Positions 32,925 to 40,889 of a stretch of DNA of 64,000 nt are shown here, in pieces. Positions within the stretch are counted from its first letter, which is position 1. Each line of letters begins with the position of its first letter. This stretch comes from Curtobacterium sp. VKM Ac-1395 (lineage in GTDB: Bacteria; Actinomycetota; Actinomycetes; Actinomycetales; Microbacteriaceae), in contig NZ_JADKRX010000005.1 in assembly GCF_015350975.1 (NCBI RefSeq), positions 310,001-374,000 on the forward strand, in the 5' to 3' direction. The position numbers and the translations under genes were made by a program. The notes under the pieces were generated by a model. It did no database searches. It was not told where the DNA came from and saw only the letters and a program-made list of their open reading frames with translations.

Positions 32925-34483
32925 CGACGGTCCTGCTCCGCGGCGGCTCCGTGGTCGACGACGACGGGGTGCGGCTCGCCGACGTCCTGGTCGAGGACGA
33001 CCGCATCACCCGCATCGCACCCGCTGTCCCTGAGCCATCCGGTGCCGTCGTCGTCGAGTGCGGCGAGCGCCTCGTGCTGCCCGGGTTCGTCGACGCGCAC
33101 TCGCATGCCGGTGCCCTCGTGTTCGAGCCCGAGGTACAGCTCGCGCTCCTCCGGCAGGGCGTCACGACGATCGTCACCGGGCAGGACGGCGTCGGTCCCG
33201 CCCCGGGCGACGGGGTCTGGGCCCGGACCTCCTTCGGCGCGATCGACGGCGAGCACCAGCACCACGACGGCGGTGGCGTCGGGGACCTGCTCGCGACGTA
33301 CGACGGCACGACCCCGCTCAACGTGGCGACGCTCGTGCCCGCCGGCACGGTCCGGCACCTGGTGCGCGGGGACGGTCCGGGCGCCGCGGCCCCGGACGAG
33401 CTCCGCGCGATGCGCACCCTCGTCCGCAACGGCCTCGACGAGGGCGCGGTCGGGCTGTCCACCGGGCTCGACTACGTGCCGGGGCTGTACGCGGACACGG
33501 CGGAGCTGACGGCGCTGTGCGTCGAGGTGGCCGACGCCGACGGGCTGTACGTGTCGCACATGCGCGGCGGGTACGAGGCGAACGCCCGGGTCGGCCTCGA
33601 GGAGATCGCGTCGGTCGTCCGCGCCACCGGGGTCCGTGCGCACGTGTCGCACCTGCACGCGCCCGTCGACCTGGTGCTCGGGGTCCTCGACGACCTGGAG
33701 CGGTCGGGCGCGCCGATGTCCTTCGACGCGTACCCGTACTCCCGCGGGTGCACGATCCTGTCGATGTTGCTGCTGCCGGCCGAGCTGGCGCGACCGGGCA
33801 CGAGCGACCTGGCGGCGGCGACAGGGGACCCCGCCGGGCGTGCCCGTGTCCGCGCGGCCGTGCTCGACCGGGTGCTCGGACGTGCTGACCTCGGTGCCGG
33901 GTGGGCCGACCAGGTGACGCTGTCGCACGTGCCCGCGTCGGCGTTCCACGCGCTGCAGGGCCGGACGCTCACCGAGGCGGCCGCCGTGACGGGCACGGAC
34001 CCCGTGGACCTCGCCCTCGACGTGCTGGTGGCGTCGTCGTCGCAGGTGACCGTCGTGATGCGGGTCCCCGCGCCGAGGAGCGCCGACGACCTCGCGCCGT
34101 TGTTCCGCCGACCGGGACACACCGCCGGGTCCGACGGCATCTTCGTCGGCACGCACCCGCATCCCCGGGCGTACGGCACCTTCGCGCGGTACCTCGAGGA
34201 GTACGCGGTGCCCGGGCGGCTCAGCTGGGCCGAGGCGGCACGCCACCTCGCGACGACCGCCGCGGAACGTCACCGCCTGGGCGACCGCGGCACGGTCGCG
34301 GTCGGGGCGGTCGCGGACCTCGTCGTCGTGGACCCGGCCCGGGTGGCAGCCCGTTCGACCTACGCGCTCCCGATGCTCCTGGCCGAGGGCATCGACGACG
34401 TCCTGGTCGCCGGCGTCCCGGTGCTCCGCGACGGCGCCCTGACGCACGCGACCCCCGGCCAGGGACTCCGCAGAGCCGGCTGA
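32921..34483 (+). CDS. D-aminoacylase-family amidohydrolase, candidate N-acetyl-D-glucosaminate deacetylase
   Basis: A 520-residue member of the N-acyl-D-amino-acid deacylase family. VDAHSHAG gives the first metal His pair, YVSHMRGG and VSHLHAP the further His ligands, and GSDGIFVGTHPHPRAYGTFARYL the catalytic Asp block. The usual NCG metal Cys motif (as in GNCGVS) is replaced by GQDGVG, so it is a divergent subfamily. ATGA overlap with eda. In this operon it would remove the acetyl group before the DSD1-like enzyme acts. Other N-acyl-D-amino acids remain possible. Confidence 0.87.
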   Translation: MTTVLLRGGSVVDDDGVRLADVLVEDDRITRIAPAVPEPSGAVVVECGERLVLPGFVDAHSHAGALVFEPEVQLALLRQGVTTIVTGQDGVGPAPGDGVWARTSFGAIDGEHQHHDGGGVGDLLATYDGTTPLNVATLVPAGTVRHLVRGDGPGAAAPDELRAMRTLVRNGLDEGAVGLSTGLDYVPGLYADTAELTALCVEVADADGLYVSHMRGGYEANARVGLEEIASVVRATGVRAHVSHLHAPVDLVLGVLDDLERSGAPMSFDAYPYSRGCTILSMLLLPAELARPGTSDLAAATGDPAGRARVRAAVLDRVLGRADLGAGWADQVTLSHVPASAFHALQGRTLTEAAAVTGTDPVDLALDVLVASSSQVTVVMRVPAPRSADDLAPLFRRPGHTAGSDGIFVGTHPHPRAYGTFARYLEEYAVPGRLSWAEAARHLATTAAERHRLGDRGTVAVGAVADLVVVDPARVAARSTYALPMLLAEGIDDVLVAGVPVLRDGALTHATPGQGLRRAG

Positions 34484-34508
34484 CCGGGGGTCGATGCGTG
34501 TGACGGCG

Positions 34509-34895
34509 TCAGGACGCGCTGGGCAGCACCGCCACGACGTCGATCTCCACGAGGATGCCGGCGAGGTGCGACTGCACCGTGGTGCGCACGGGGTACGGCG
34601 CCGTGAAGTGCTTGGCGTACTCCTCGTTGAAGGCCGGGAAGTCGCGGTCGGAGTGCTCGAGGTGCACGGTCGACTTCACGACGTCGTCGAGGGTGGCTCC
34701 GTGCTCGGCGAGGACGGCCGCCACGTTCGCGAGCACCTGCGCGGTCTGCCCGGCGACGTCCTCGGCCATCGCCCCGGTGGCCGGGTCCTGCGGGCCGAAC
34801 CCGGCGGTGTACAGGAAGCCGTTGGCGACGATGCCCTGGCTGTAGGGGCCGGCAGGCTTCGGGGCGTTGTCGGTCACGATGGCGGTCTTCGGCAC
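34509..34895 (-). CDS. RidA family enamine/imine deaminase
   Basis: A 128-residue RidA/YjgF protein. AIVTDNAPKPAGPYSQGIVANGFLYTAGFGP at the start and PVRTTVQSHLAGILVEIDVVA at the end, with the conserved Arg of the active site. The GTG at 34895 has AGGAGG 7 nt upstream. It hydrolyses reactive enamines that PLP dehydratases release, so its place beside the DSD1-like operon is functional sense, although it is transcribed towards it. Confidence 0.92.
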   Translation of the reverse strand: MPKTAIVTDNAPKPAGPYSQGIVANGFLYTAGFGPQDPATGAMAEDVAGQTAQVLANVAAVLAEHGATLDDVVKSTVHLEHSDRDFPAFNEEYAKHFTAPYPVRTTVQSHLAGILVEIDVVAVLPSAS

Positions 34896-34912
34896 GGTGG
34901 GTCCTCCTGGAT

Positions 34913-34996
34913 TCGAACGGACGGGGTCGAACGGACGGGGTCGAACGAACGGGGTCGAACGAACGGGGTCGAACGAACGGGGTCGAACGGACGGCG
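34913..34996. repeat. Six copies of a 14-bp tandem repeat
   Basis: TCGAACGRACGGGG repeated six times with no spacer, starting 18 nt upstream of the RidA start codon. Confidence 0.9.
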
Positions 34997-35189
34997 CCTC
35001 CAGGCTAGGGCCGCCACCGCTGCCGCGGCCGGCCACGGGACACGCGCTTTCCGGCCTGCACAACGCGTCGGCGAGCCTCCCGTCCGGTCCCCGCCGCGTG
35101 TCGGCCGAGGCCGACGGCGACCGTCCAGCGTTCCCTCGCTACCCTGCTGTGGTGCCGTCTGCTCTGCCCGAACGACGTGGGACACACAC
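34997..35189. other. Intergenic region
   Basis: Divergent promoter region between RidA and the PIG-V-like gene. It holds a REP-like motif GCGAGCCTCCCGTCCGG at 35071-35087 and a TACCCT hexamer near 35140. No gene was seen. Confidence 0.5.
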
Positions 35190-36431
35190 GTGACCCGTCT
35201 CGAGGGGACCCTGCCGCAGTCGATCGCGACCGGTCGACGCCGTGCGATCGACGCGGTGGCGAGCCTCCCCGCGTGGGCCGCCGTGCTGCTGGTCTGGACC
35301 GGCGGTCGTCTCGTGTCGACGCTCTGGCTGGCGTTGGCGTACCCGCTGATGGCGCGCTCGCAACCGGAGAACGCGATCTGGGGGAACGAGCACGGGTTCC
35401 TGCGGTTCCTCACGTCCTGGGACGGCCAGTACTACGAGCAGATCTCGCTGCACGGCTACCCGACCACGCTGCCGCTCGACGCCGCCGGGCACGTCGCGCA
35501 GAACGCCTGGGCGTTCCTGCCCGCGTTCCCGTTCACCATCCGGCTGCTGACCGTGTCGACCGGGCTGCCGTTCGACGTCGGCGCACCGGCGGTGGCCGTG
35601 ATCGCCGGGTTCGTCGCCGCGCTGCTCCTGCACCGACTCGTCCGCGAACGTGCCGGTGACGCAGCCGCCATGTGGGCGGTCTTCTTCTTCACGTGTGGAC
35701 CGCTGTCCTTCCTGTTGCAGGTCGGGTACGCGGAGAGCACGTTCCTCGCGCTGACGTTCGGCGCGCTCCTGGCGCTGGAGCACCGGCGGTACGGGCTGCT
35801 GACGCTGCTCGGGGTCGCCGCCGCCTTCACCCGCCCGGGGGCCCTGGCGCTGCCGCTGACACTCGGCGTGGTCGCCCTGATCCGACTGGTCCAGCTGCGC
35901 CGCGGGTCCGTCCGCGTGCTCGACGGGTTCCCGCTCGGCGAACTGCTGCGGGTCGTCGGGGCCGGCGTGGCGATGGTGGCGGCCGGGCTGGCGTGGCCGT
36001 TCGTGGCGGCGCACGTGACCGGGCAGCCGGACGCCTACCTGGCGACGGAGATGTCCTGGTGGGTGAACTTCATCGGGCGCGTCGACTTCATGCCGCTGAC
36101 GCCGTGGTTCCTCACGACGGCGAAGTGGCTCGGCGTCGGCGGGGTCATGATCGTGATCGGGCTGCTCGTCGGGTACCCGGTGTGGCTGCTGCGACGGTCG
36201 ACCCGCAGGCTGGGGACCACCACGCTGGTGTTCTCGGGGGCCTACGCGCTGTACGTCTTCGCGGTGTCGCTGCCGATGGCCTCCACGCCGCGGCTGCTCA
36301 TGCCGCTCGCGCCGCTGCTCGGGTCGCCGGAGCTCGTCGCGAAGCCGTGGATGCGGTGGACGCTGGTGACGTGCGCGGTGCTCGGGCAGCCGGTGCTCGT
36401 CGCGGTGCTGTGGCTGCTCGGCCCCCCGTGA
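35190..36431 (+). CDS. PIG-V-like membrane mannosyltransferase family protein
   Basis: A 413-residue polytopic protein with 8-10 helices. Early blocks WDGQYYEQISLHGYP and NAWAFLPAFPF match the GPI mannosyltransferase 2/PIG-V-like family of actinobacteria, in which an Asp in the first loop (WD) is catalytic. It would transfer sugars from a polyprenyl-phosphate donor on the outer face of the membrane, perhaps to lipoglycan. The GTG start at 35190 has no clear RBS. Confidence 0.78.
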   Translation: MTRLEGTLPQSIATGRRRAIDAVASLPAWAAVLLVWTGGRLVSTLWLALAYPLMARSQPENAIWGNEHGFLRFLTSWDGQYYEQISLHGYPTTLPLDAAGHVAQNAWAFLPAFPFTIRLLTVSTGLPFDVGAPAVAVIAGFVAALLLHRLVRERAGDAAAMWAVFFFTCGPLSFLLQVGYAESTFLALTFGALLALEHRRYGLLTLLGVAAAFTRPGALALPLTLGVVALIRLVQLRRGSVRVLDGFPLGELLRVVGAGVAMVAAGLAWPFVAAHVTGQPDAYLATEMSWWVNFIGRVDFMPLTPWFLTTAKWLGVGGVMIVIGLLVGYPVWLLRRSTRRLGTTTLVFSGAYALYVFAVSLPMASTPRLLMPLAPLLGSPELVAKPWMRWTLVTCAVLGQPVLVAVLWLLGPP

Positions 36432-36462
36432 CAGCGCGTCCGCTCGCACCGCTGCACGGAGT

Positions 36463-36510
36463 GAGGGACCTCGCACCGGCTGCGTGATCGCGCGCCGTGC
36501 GAGGCCCCTC
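36463..36510. terminator. Bidirectional hairpin between convergent genes
   Basis: CCTCGCAC (36469) pairs with GTGCGAGG (36497), extended by GAGG/CCTC, with a loop of about 20 nt. It lies between the stops of the PIG-V-like and PNPOx-like genes. Confidence 0.6.
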
Positions 36511-36515
36511 GCCCG

Positions 36516-37007
36516 CTAGAGCTCGACCGTGCCGTGGCTGCCGACGTCGGGCTGGGACTCCCGCCCGAGCGCGGCCTTCATCGTCTGCACGAGGGTGCCG
36601 ACCTTGCCGGAGTCCTGCGTCCAGTACTCGACCGAGTCGCCCTCGACGGTGAGGAGCCGGATCGAGGGGTCGTCCCGCCCGTCCGGGAACCAGGCCTCGG
36701 CGAACGGCGACCACAGCTCGTCGATGACCGAGTCGTCCTGGGTGACCGTGGCCGTCCCCGCGATGGAGAGGTAGCCGCCCTGGGACTCGATCGCGACGTT
36801 GACGTGCGGGTTCCTGGCGATGTCGGCGACCTTCTCGCTGCCGTCCTGCACCAGGAAGCGCAGGGTGCGGTGGAAGGTCTTGTCCTGCACCGCGAGCGGT
36901 CGTGCGTGCAGGGACCCGTCCTCGCTGACCGTGGTCAGGAGGGCGGTTCGGGCTCCGTGGACGATGTCCGAGATGGCGGCGAGTTGGTCCGCCTGCGTGT
37001 CGGTCAT
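36516..37007 (-). CDS. Pyridoxamine 5'-phosphate oxidase-like general stress protein
   Basis: A 163-residue split-barrel flavin-binding protein of the GSP26/YdaG type. ARTALLTTVSEDGSLHARPLAVQ at the N-terminus, VAIESQGGYLSIAGTATV, and LWSPFAEAWFPDGRDDPSIRLL are family blocks. The ATG at 37007 has AAGGAG 4 nt upstream. Likely binds FMN or F420; substrate unknown. Confidence 0.88.
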   Translation of the reverse strand: MTDTQADQLAAISDIVHGARTALLTTVSEDGSLHARPLAVQDKTFHRTLRFLVQDGSEKVADIARNPHVNVAIESQGGYLSIAGTATVTQDDSVIDELWSPFAEAWFPDGRDDPSIRLLTVEGDSVEYWTQDSGKVGTLVQTMKAALGRESQPDVGSHGTVEL

Positions 37008-37130
37008 GGTGCTCCTTCGCATCGAGTGCCCCGTTGCACCGACCTGGCCGGGCAACCCGGGGGCGTACCGTTCGGGTCAGTCTGCCCCTCGACCCTGGAC
37101 ACGTCCAGCACGTCGGTCAACGGCTCCCGA

Positions 37131-37150
37131 CCGGCCAGGAGGCTCGGCGC
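37131..37150. repeat. REP-like motif, intergenic
   Basis: CCGGCCAGGAGGCTCGGCGC between the PNPOx-like gene and the next minus-strand gene. The same gap holds CTGGACACGTCCAG (37094-37107), a short palindrome. Confidence 0.7.
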
Positions 37151-37191
37151 GACTCCGCCCCGCCGGCTGCGGGGCGCGCGGTGCGGGTCCG

Positions 37192-37815
37192 TCAGGCGGG
37201 CTCGTGGATGGTCGTCTCGACGTCGACGACCTGTGGGATGCGCGGCATCGACGCGAAGCCGAAGCGCACGGGCGGGTCGAGCGGCGCCAGGTCCCCGAGG
37301 GGCTCCCCCGCCCAGGTCCCGCGCACGCCGGTGACGTCGTGCGCCCCGGTCACGCCGTAGTACTCGCGGCGGCCGTTGCCCGCCGAGCCCGCGGTGCCGG
37401 CACCCGGCGCGACGAGCCGCGCGATCGGGTTGATCGTCCGGAGCCACCTCGGGTCGCGGGCGATCGGCTTCGGCACGACCCGCAGCAGCCGACCGAGCGG
37501 CGAGATCGTGCCGACGTCGATCGTCGCGCGGAGCTGGCCGGCGTCGAGCTCCAGGCCGGACGCCGTGCGCCGAGCGTTGACCGGCAGGACGTCGACCGCG
37601 TCGAAACGGTAGGTGCCGGAGACGTAGGCGGCGACGATCTCGTCCGGGGCCAGCAGCACGCTGGACCCGTCGGGCAGCTCCACGAAGACGTCCGTGAACG
37701 CACCGAACGGGGACTGCTCCCACATGCCGATGACGAGCCGGACGCCCGAGGTCGTGCCGACGCCCATGATCCGCCCACGGAAGCGACGTTCGATCGTGCT
37801 GGAGTGCTGTGGCAT
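37192..37815 (-). CDS. Conserved hypothetical protein
   Basis: A 207-residue soluble protein with no recognised catalytic motif. It begins RRFRGRIMGVGTTSGVRLVIGMW and contains VFVELPDGSSVLLAPDEIVAAYVSGTYRFD, suggesting a beta-rich fold; a similar product is common in actinobacteria, from memory. ATG with TAGCGT 7 nt upstream (leaderless), which supports the gene. Confidence 0.75.
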   Translation of the reverse strand: MPQHSSTIERRFRGRIMGVGTTSGVRLVIGMWEQSPFGAFTDVFVELPDGSSVLLAPDEIVAAYVSGTYRFDAVDVLPVNARRTASGLELDAGQLRATIDVGTISPLGRLLRVVPKPIARDPRWLRTINPIARLVAPGAGTAGSAGNGRREYYGVTGAHDVTGVRGTWAGEPLGDLAPLDPPVRFGFASMPRIPQVVDVETTIHEPA

Positions 37816-37885
37816 GCGGTGGACGCTACCCGGCGCTCCCGTGAGGCGGTGCGGCGGACGCGCACCGGGCCTCCCGGCAGGTCGG

Positions 37886-38995
37886 TCAGGGGACGGGGAC
37901 GGGCTCCGCCAGCAGCTCGCGGACCCGCGGCGCGACCGCGGTGCCGTAGAGCTCGATGGAGCGCATCATGTCCTCGTGCGGCAGACGCCCGGTGGCGTAG
38001 CGCATGTCGAAGCGGGAGACGCCGAGGATCCGCATGTTGCGGGCGATCTTGCGGGCGACGGTCTCCGGCGAACCGACGTAGAGCGAGCCGCCGGCGGAGA
38101 GCCCGGCCTGGTACTGGGCGACGTCGAGGGGCGGCCAGCCGCGCTCGCGCCCCAGCCGGTCGGTGACGTCCTTGTGGTAGGGCCAGTAGCGCTCGGCGGC
38201 TTCCTCGTCGGTCGCGGCGACGAACCCGGGCGAGTGCATCGCGATCGGCTGCTGCGGGATCTCGAGCTGGTCGAGGGCCTGGCGGTACAGGCGCGAGAAC
38301 GGGGCGAACTGCGCGGGCTGCCCACCGATGATCGCGAGGAACAGCGGCATGCCGTAGGACGCGGCGCGGATGACCGACTGGGGCGACCCGCCGACGCCGA
38401 TCCACGTCGGGATGGGGCCGTGCTCGAGCTTCGGGAAGACGTCCTGCTCGGTCAGCGGGGCGCGCTTGGTGCCGCTCCACGTGACGGTGTCGCCGCCACG
38501 GAGGGCCGCCCAGAGCTGCAGCTTCTCCTCGAACAGGACCTCGTAGTCGGACAGGTCGAAGCCGAACAGCGGGAAGGACTCGGTGAAGGACCCGCGGCCG
38601 AGGATGACCTCGGCGCGGCCGTTCGAGAGCGCGTCGACGGTGGCGAAGCGCTCGTACACGCGGACCGGGTCATCGGAGGACAGCACGGTGACGGCTGAGC
38701 CCATCCGGATGCGCTCGGTGCGGGCGGCGATGGCGGCGAGGACGACCTCGGGGGCGCTGACGGAGTAGTCGGCGCGGTGGTGCTCCCCCACGCCGATGAA
38801 GTCGATGCCCACCTGGTCGGCGAGGACGGCCTCGTCGACGAGGTCGCGGAGGCTCTGCGCGTGGGTGCGGGTGGTGCCGTCGAGGCGGTCGGTGACGTCG
38901 CCGAACGTGTCGAGGCCGAGCTGCACGGGACCGACGCGGTCCGGTGCGGGCGGCGGGACGTCCGAGGGACGACCGGTGCCGAATGCGTTGCTCAT
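37886..38995 (-). CDS. LLM-class flavin-dependent oxidoreductase
   Basis: A 369-residue luciferase-like monooxygenase. VQLGLDTFGDVTDR, DEAVLADQVGIDFIGVGEHHRADYSVSAPEVVLAAIAART and GRAEVILGRGSFTESFPLFG are typical of the bacterial luciferase-like TIM barrel; the C-terminal part has GSPETVARKI. Binds FMN or F420. RBS AGGAGGC precedes the ATG. Substrate unknown. Confidence 0.9.
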   Translation of the reverse strand: MSNAFGTGRPSDVPPPAPDRVGPVQLGLDTFGDVTDRLDGTTRTHAQSLRDLVDEAVLADQVGIDFIGVGEHHRADYSVSAPEVVLAAIAARTERIRMGSAVTVLSSDDPVRVYERFATVDALSNGRAEVILGRGSFTESFPLFGFDLSDYEVLFEEKLQLWAALRGGDTVTWSGTKRAPLTEQDVFPKLEHGPIPTWIGVGGSPQSVIRAASYGMPLFLAIIGGQPAQFAPFSRLYRQALDQLEIPQQPIAMHSPGFVAATDEEAAERYWPYHKDVTDRLGRERGWPPLDVAQYQAGLSAGGSLYVGSPETVARKIARNMRILGVSRFDMRYATGRLPHEDMMRSIELYGTAVAPRVRELLAEPVPVP

Positions 38996-39088
38996 GCGAT
39001 GCCTCCTGATTGATGCGTACGCATGAATCTAGCACAGGGGGACGTCGGACGCGAGGGGTCGGCAGGGCCCGCGTGTACCGTCGCGCCC

Positions 39089-39997
39089 ATGCCGCAGATC
39101 CCCGACCAGACCGGCCGACGCATCATCGTCACCGGGTCCAACAGCGGCACCGGCAAGGAGACCGCCACCCGCCTGGCCGCCGCCGGTGCCGACGTCGTCA
39201 TCGCCGTGCGCACGACGTCGAAGGGCGAGACCGCAGCGGACGAGATCCGCGCCGCGCACCCCGGCGCCTCGGTCGAGGTGCGCGAGCTCGACCTCGCCGA
39301 CCTGGCGAGCGTCCGCCGCTTCGCCGCGGGCGTGCTCGACGACGACCGCCCCCTCGACGTGCTCGTGAACAACGCGGGCGTGATGGCGCCGCGCGAACGG
39401 TTCGAGACCGTCGACGGCTTCGAGCTGCAGTTCGGCACGAACTTCCTCGCCCCCTTCGCGCTGACGAACCTGCTGATGCCGGCACTGCTGCGTGCCGAGG
39501 CACCGCGCGTGGCGACGATGTCGAGCCTCGCGGCGGTGCCCGGGCGCATCCGGTTCGAGGACCTGCAGTGGCAGCGCGGCTACAGCCCGTTCCGCGCCTA
39601 CGCCCAGTCGAAGCTCGCCGACCTGCTGTTCGCGCTGCACCTGCACACGCTGTCCGTCGAGCTCGACTGGCCGCTCCTCAGCACCGCCGCGCACCCCGGC
39701 TACACGCGCACGAACCTGCAGTCCGCCGGGCGGTCACTCGGGCGGTCGGCACCGGTGTCCTCGGACCAGCGGGCGTGGCCGTGGACGCAGGGCGTGGAGC
39801 AGGGCAGTGAGCCACTGCTGTTCGCCGCGGTCGGGCGTGCCGCCACGGGTGGGGCGTACTACGGACCCGCCGGGGCGTTCGGCATCACGGGCCCGACGTC
39901 CGTCGCGTCGATCCCCCGCTCGGCCCGGAGCACCGACCTGGCACGCAGCCTGTGGGCCGTGGCTGAGGACCTGACGGGGACGCACCTGCCGGCCTGA
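39089..39997 (+). CDS. Short-chain dehydrogenase/reductase
   Basis: A 302-residue SDR. NAD(P) loop VTGSNSGTGKE (usual GIG changed to GTG), NNAGVM, and the catalytic YAQSK. The C-terminal PGYTRTNLQSAG block is like retinol-dehydrogenase-type SDRs. ATG with TACCGT 7 nt upstream (leaderless). Substrate unknown. Confidence 0.9.
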   Translation: MPQIPDQTGRRIIVTGSNSGTGKETATRLAAAGADVVIAVRTTSKGETAADEIRAAHPGASVEVRELDLADLASVRRFAAGVLDDDRPLDVLVNNAGVMAPRERFETVDGFELQFGTNFLAPFALTNLLMPALLRAEAPRVATMSSLAAVPGRIRFEDLQWQRGYSPFRAYAQSKLADLLFALHLHTLSVELDWPLLSTAAHPGYTRTNLQSAGRSLGRSAPVSSDQRAWPWTQGVEQGSEPLLFAAVGRAATGGAYYGPAGAFGITGPTSVASIPRSARSTDLARSLWAVAEDLTGTHLPA

Positions 39998-40016
39998 GCA
40001 CCGGGGCGCAGACCCG

Positions 40017-40826
40017 TCAGGCGCGGTGGAGCTCCACGGAGCCGCTGACATCGCCCGGGTCGGCGAGCCGCGCGTGCTGCAGCACCGTGCGCCCGGGTCC
40101 GACGGCCGCCGCCACGATCGAGAGCGTCGCGAAGTGCCCCTCGGGCTCGACGGTGTCGCGGAGGATCGCGTCGGGGTCGTCCGGCGACAGCGCGGCCGAG
40201 GCGGCGAGGACCCCGAACCACGGTCCCCAGCCGTCGCCAGCGTCCGAGCCGTCACCGGCCTCTGACCGGGCCTCGGCGGCGCGGAGCTCGTCGAAGGGCG
40301 CGAGTTCGGGCGGTCCGTCCGGCGCGGCGACCTGCCGGAAGGCCTCGAGCCACCGGCCGATCCGCGGCGCCGCGGGGTCGTCGGGCTCACCGTGCGTGAC
40401 CATGTGCACGCCCGGCCCGAGCTCCGTCGTCCGGACACGGACGCCGTCCCACGACAGCACCTCGGCCCCGGACGCGGTGGCCCGCACGAGGTTGAACGCC
40501 CGGGTCGTCGGCACCGAGCCGTCGTGTCCCGGCAGCTCCCCGTCGGCGACGGCGTCGAGGGGCAGCACCCCGCGGGTGGTCCAGGTGCCGTCGGCGGAGG
40601 GGACGTCCTCCCACCGGTTCAGCACGACGGCGAGCCCCCGTTCGTCGGACGCGGCGAGCCAGGCCCCGCCGGCCTCGCGGTCGCGGACACCGCGGACGGC
40701 CGGGTCGCGGTCGGGCCACCAGGCGGCGGGCGGGTCCCACGGGCGGGACGGGGACTCGTCACGCATGGCGAGCATGGTGACGGGCCACGCCGATCGGGGA
40801 TCGACGCGGACGACGACGGTGCACAT
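40017..40826 (-). CDS. NRDE (TANGO2-like) family protein
   Basis: A 269-residue protein of the DUF833/TANGO2 family, with the N-terminal Cys2 (MCTVVVRVD) and MRDESPSRPWDPP in place of the eponymous NRDE. GGAWLAASDERGLAVVLNRW is a conserved core. The N-terminal Cys suggests an Ntn-like fold. ATG with CAGGAT 7 nt upstream. Function in bacteria is unclear. Confidence 0.85.
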   Translation of the reverse strand: MCTVVVRVDPRSAWPVTMLAMRDESPSRPWDPPAAWWPDRDPAVRGVRDREAGGAWLAASDERGLAVVLNRWEDVPSADGTWTTRGVLPLDAVADGELPGHDGSVPTTRAFNLVRATASGAEVLSWDGVRVRTTELGPGVHMVTHGEPDDPAAPRIGRWLEAFRQVAAPDGPPELAPFDELRAAEARSEAGDGSDAGDGWGPWFGVLAASAALSPDDPDAILRDTVEPEGHFATLSIVAAAVGPGRTVLQHARLADPGDVSGSVELHRA

Positions 40827-40889
40827 GCGACCGATCCTGCCACCCGCTCGCCGACCGCCGGGCCGGGCCGTCCGGGTAGCGTGAGCGCT

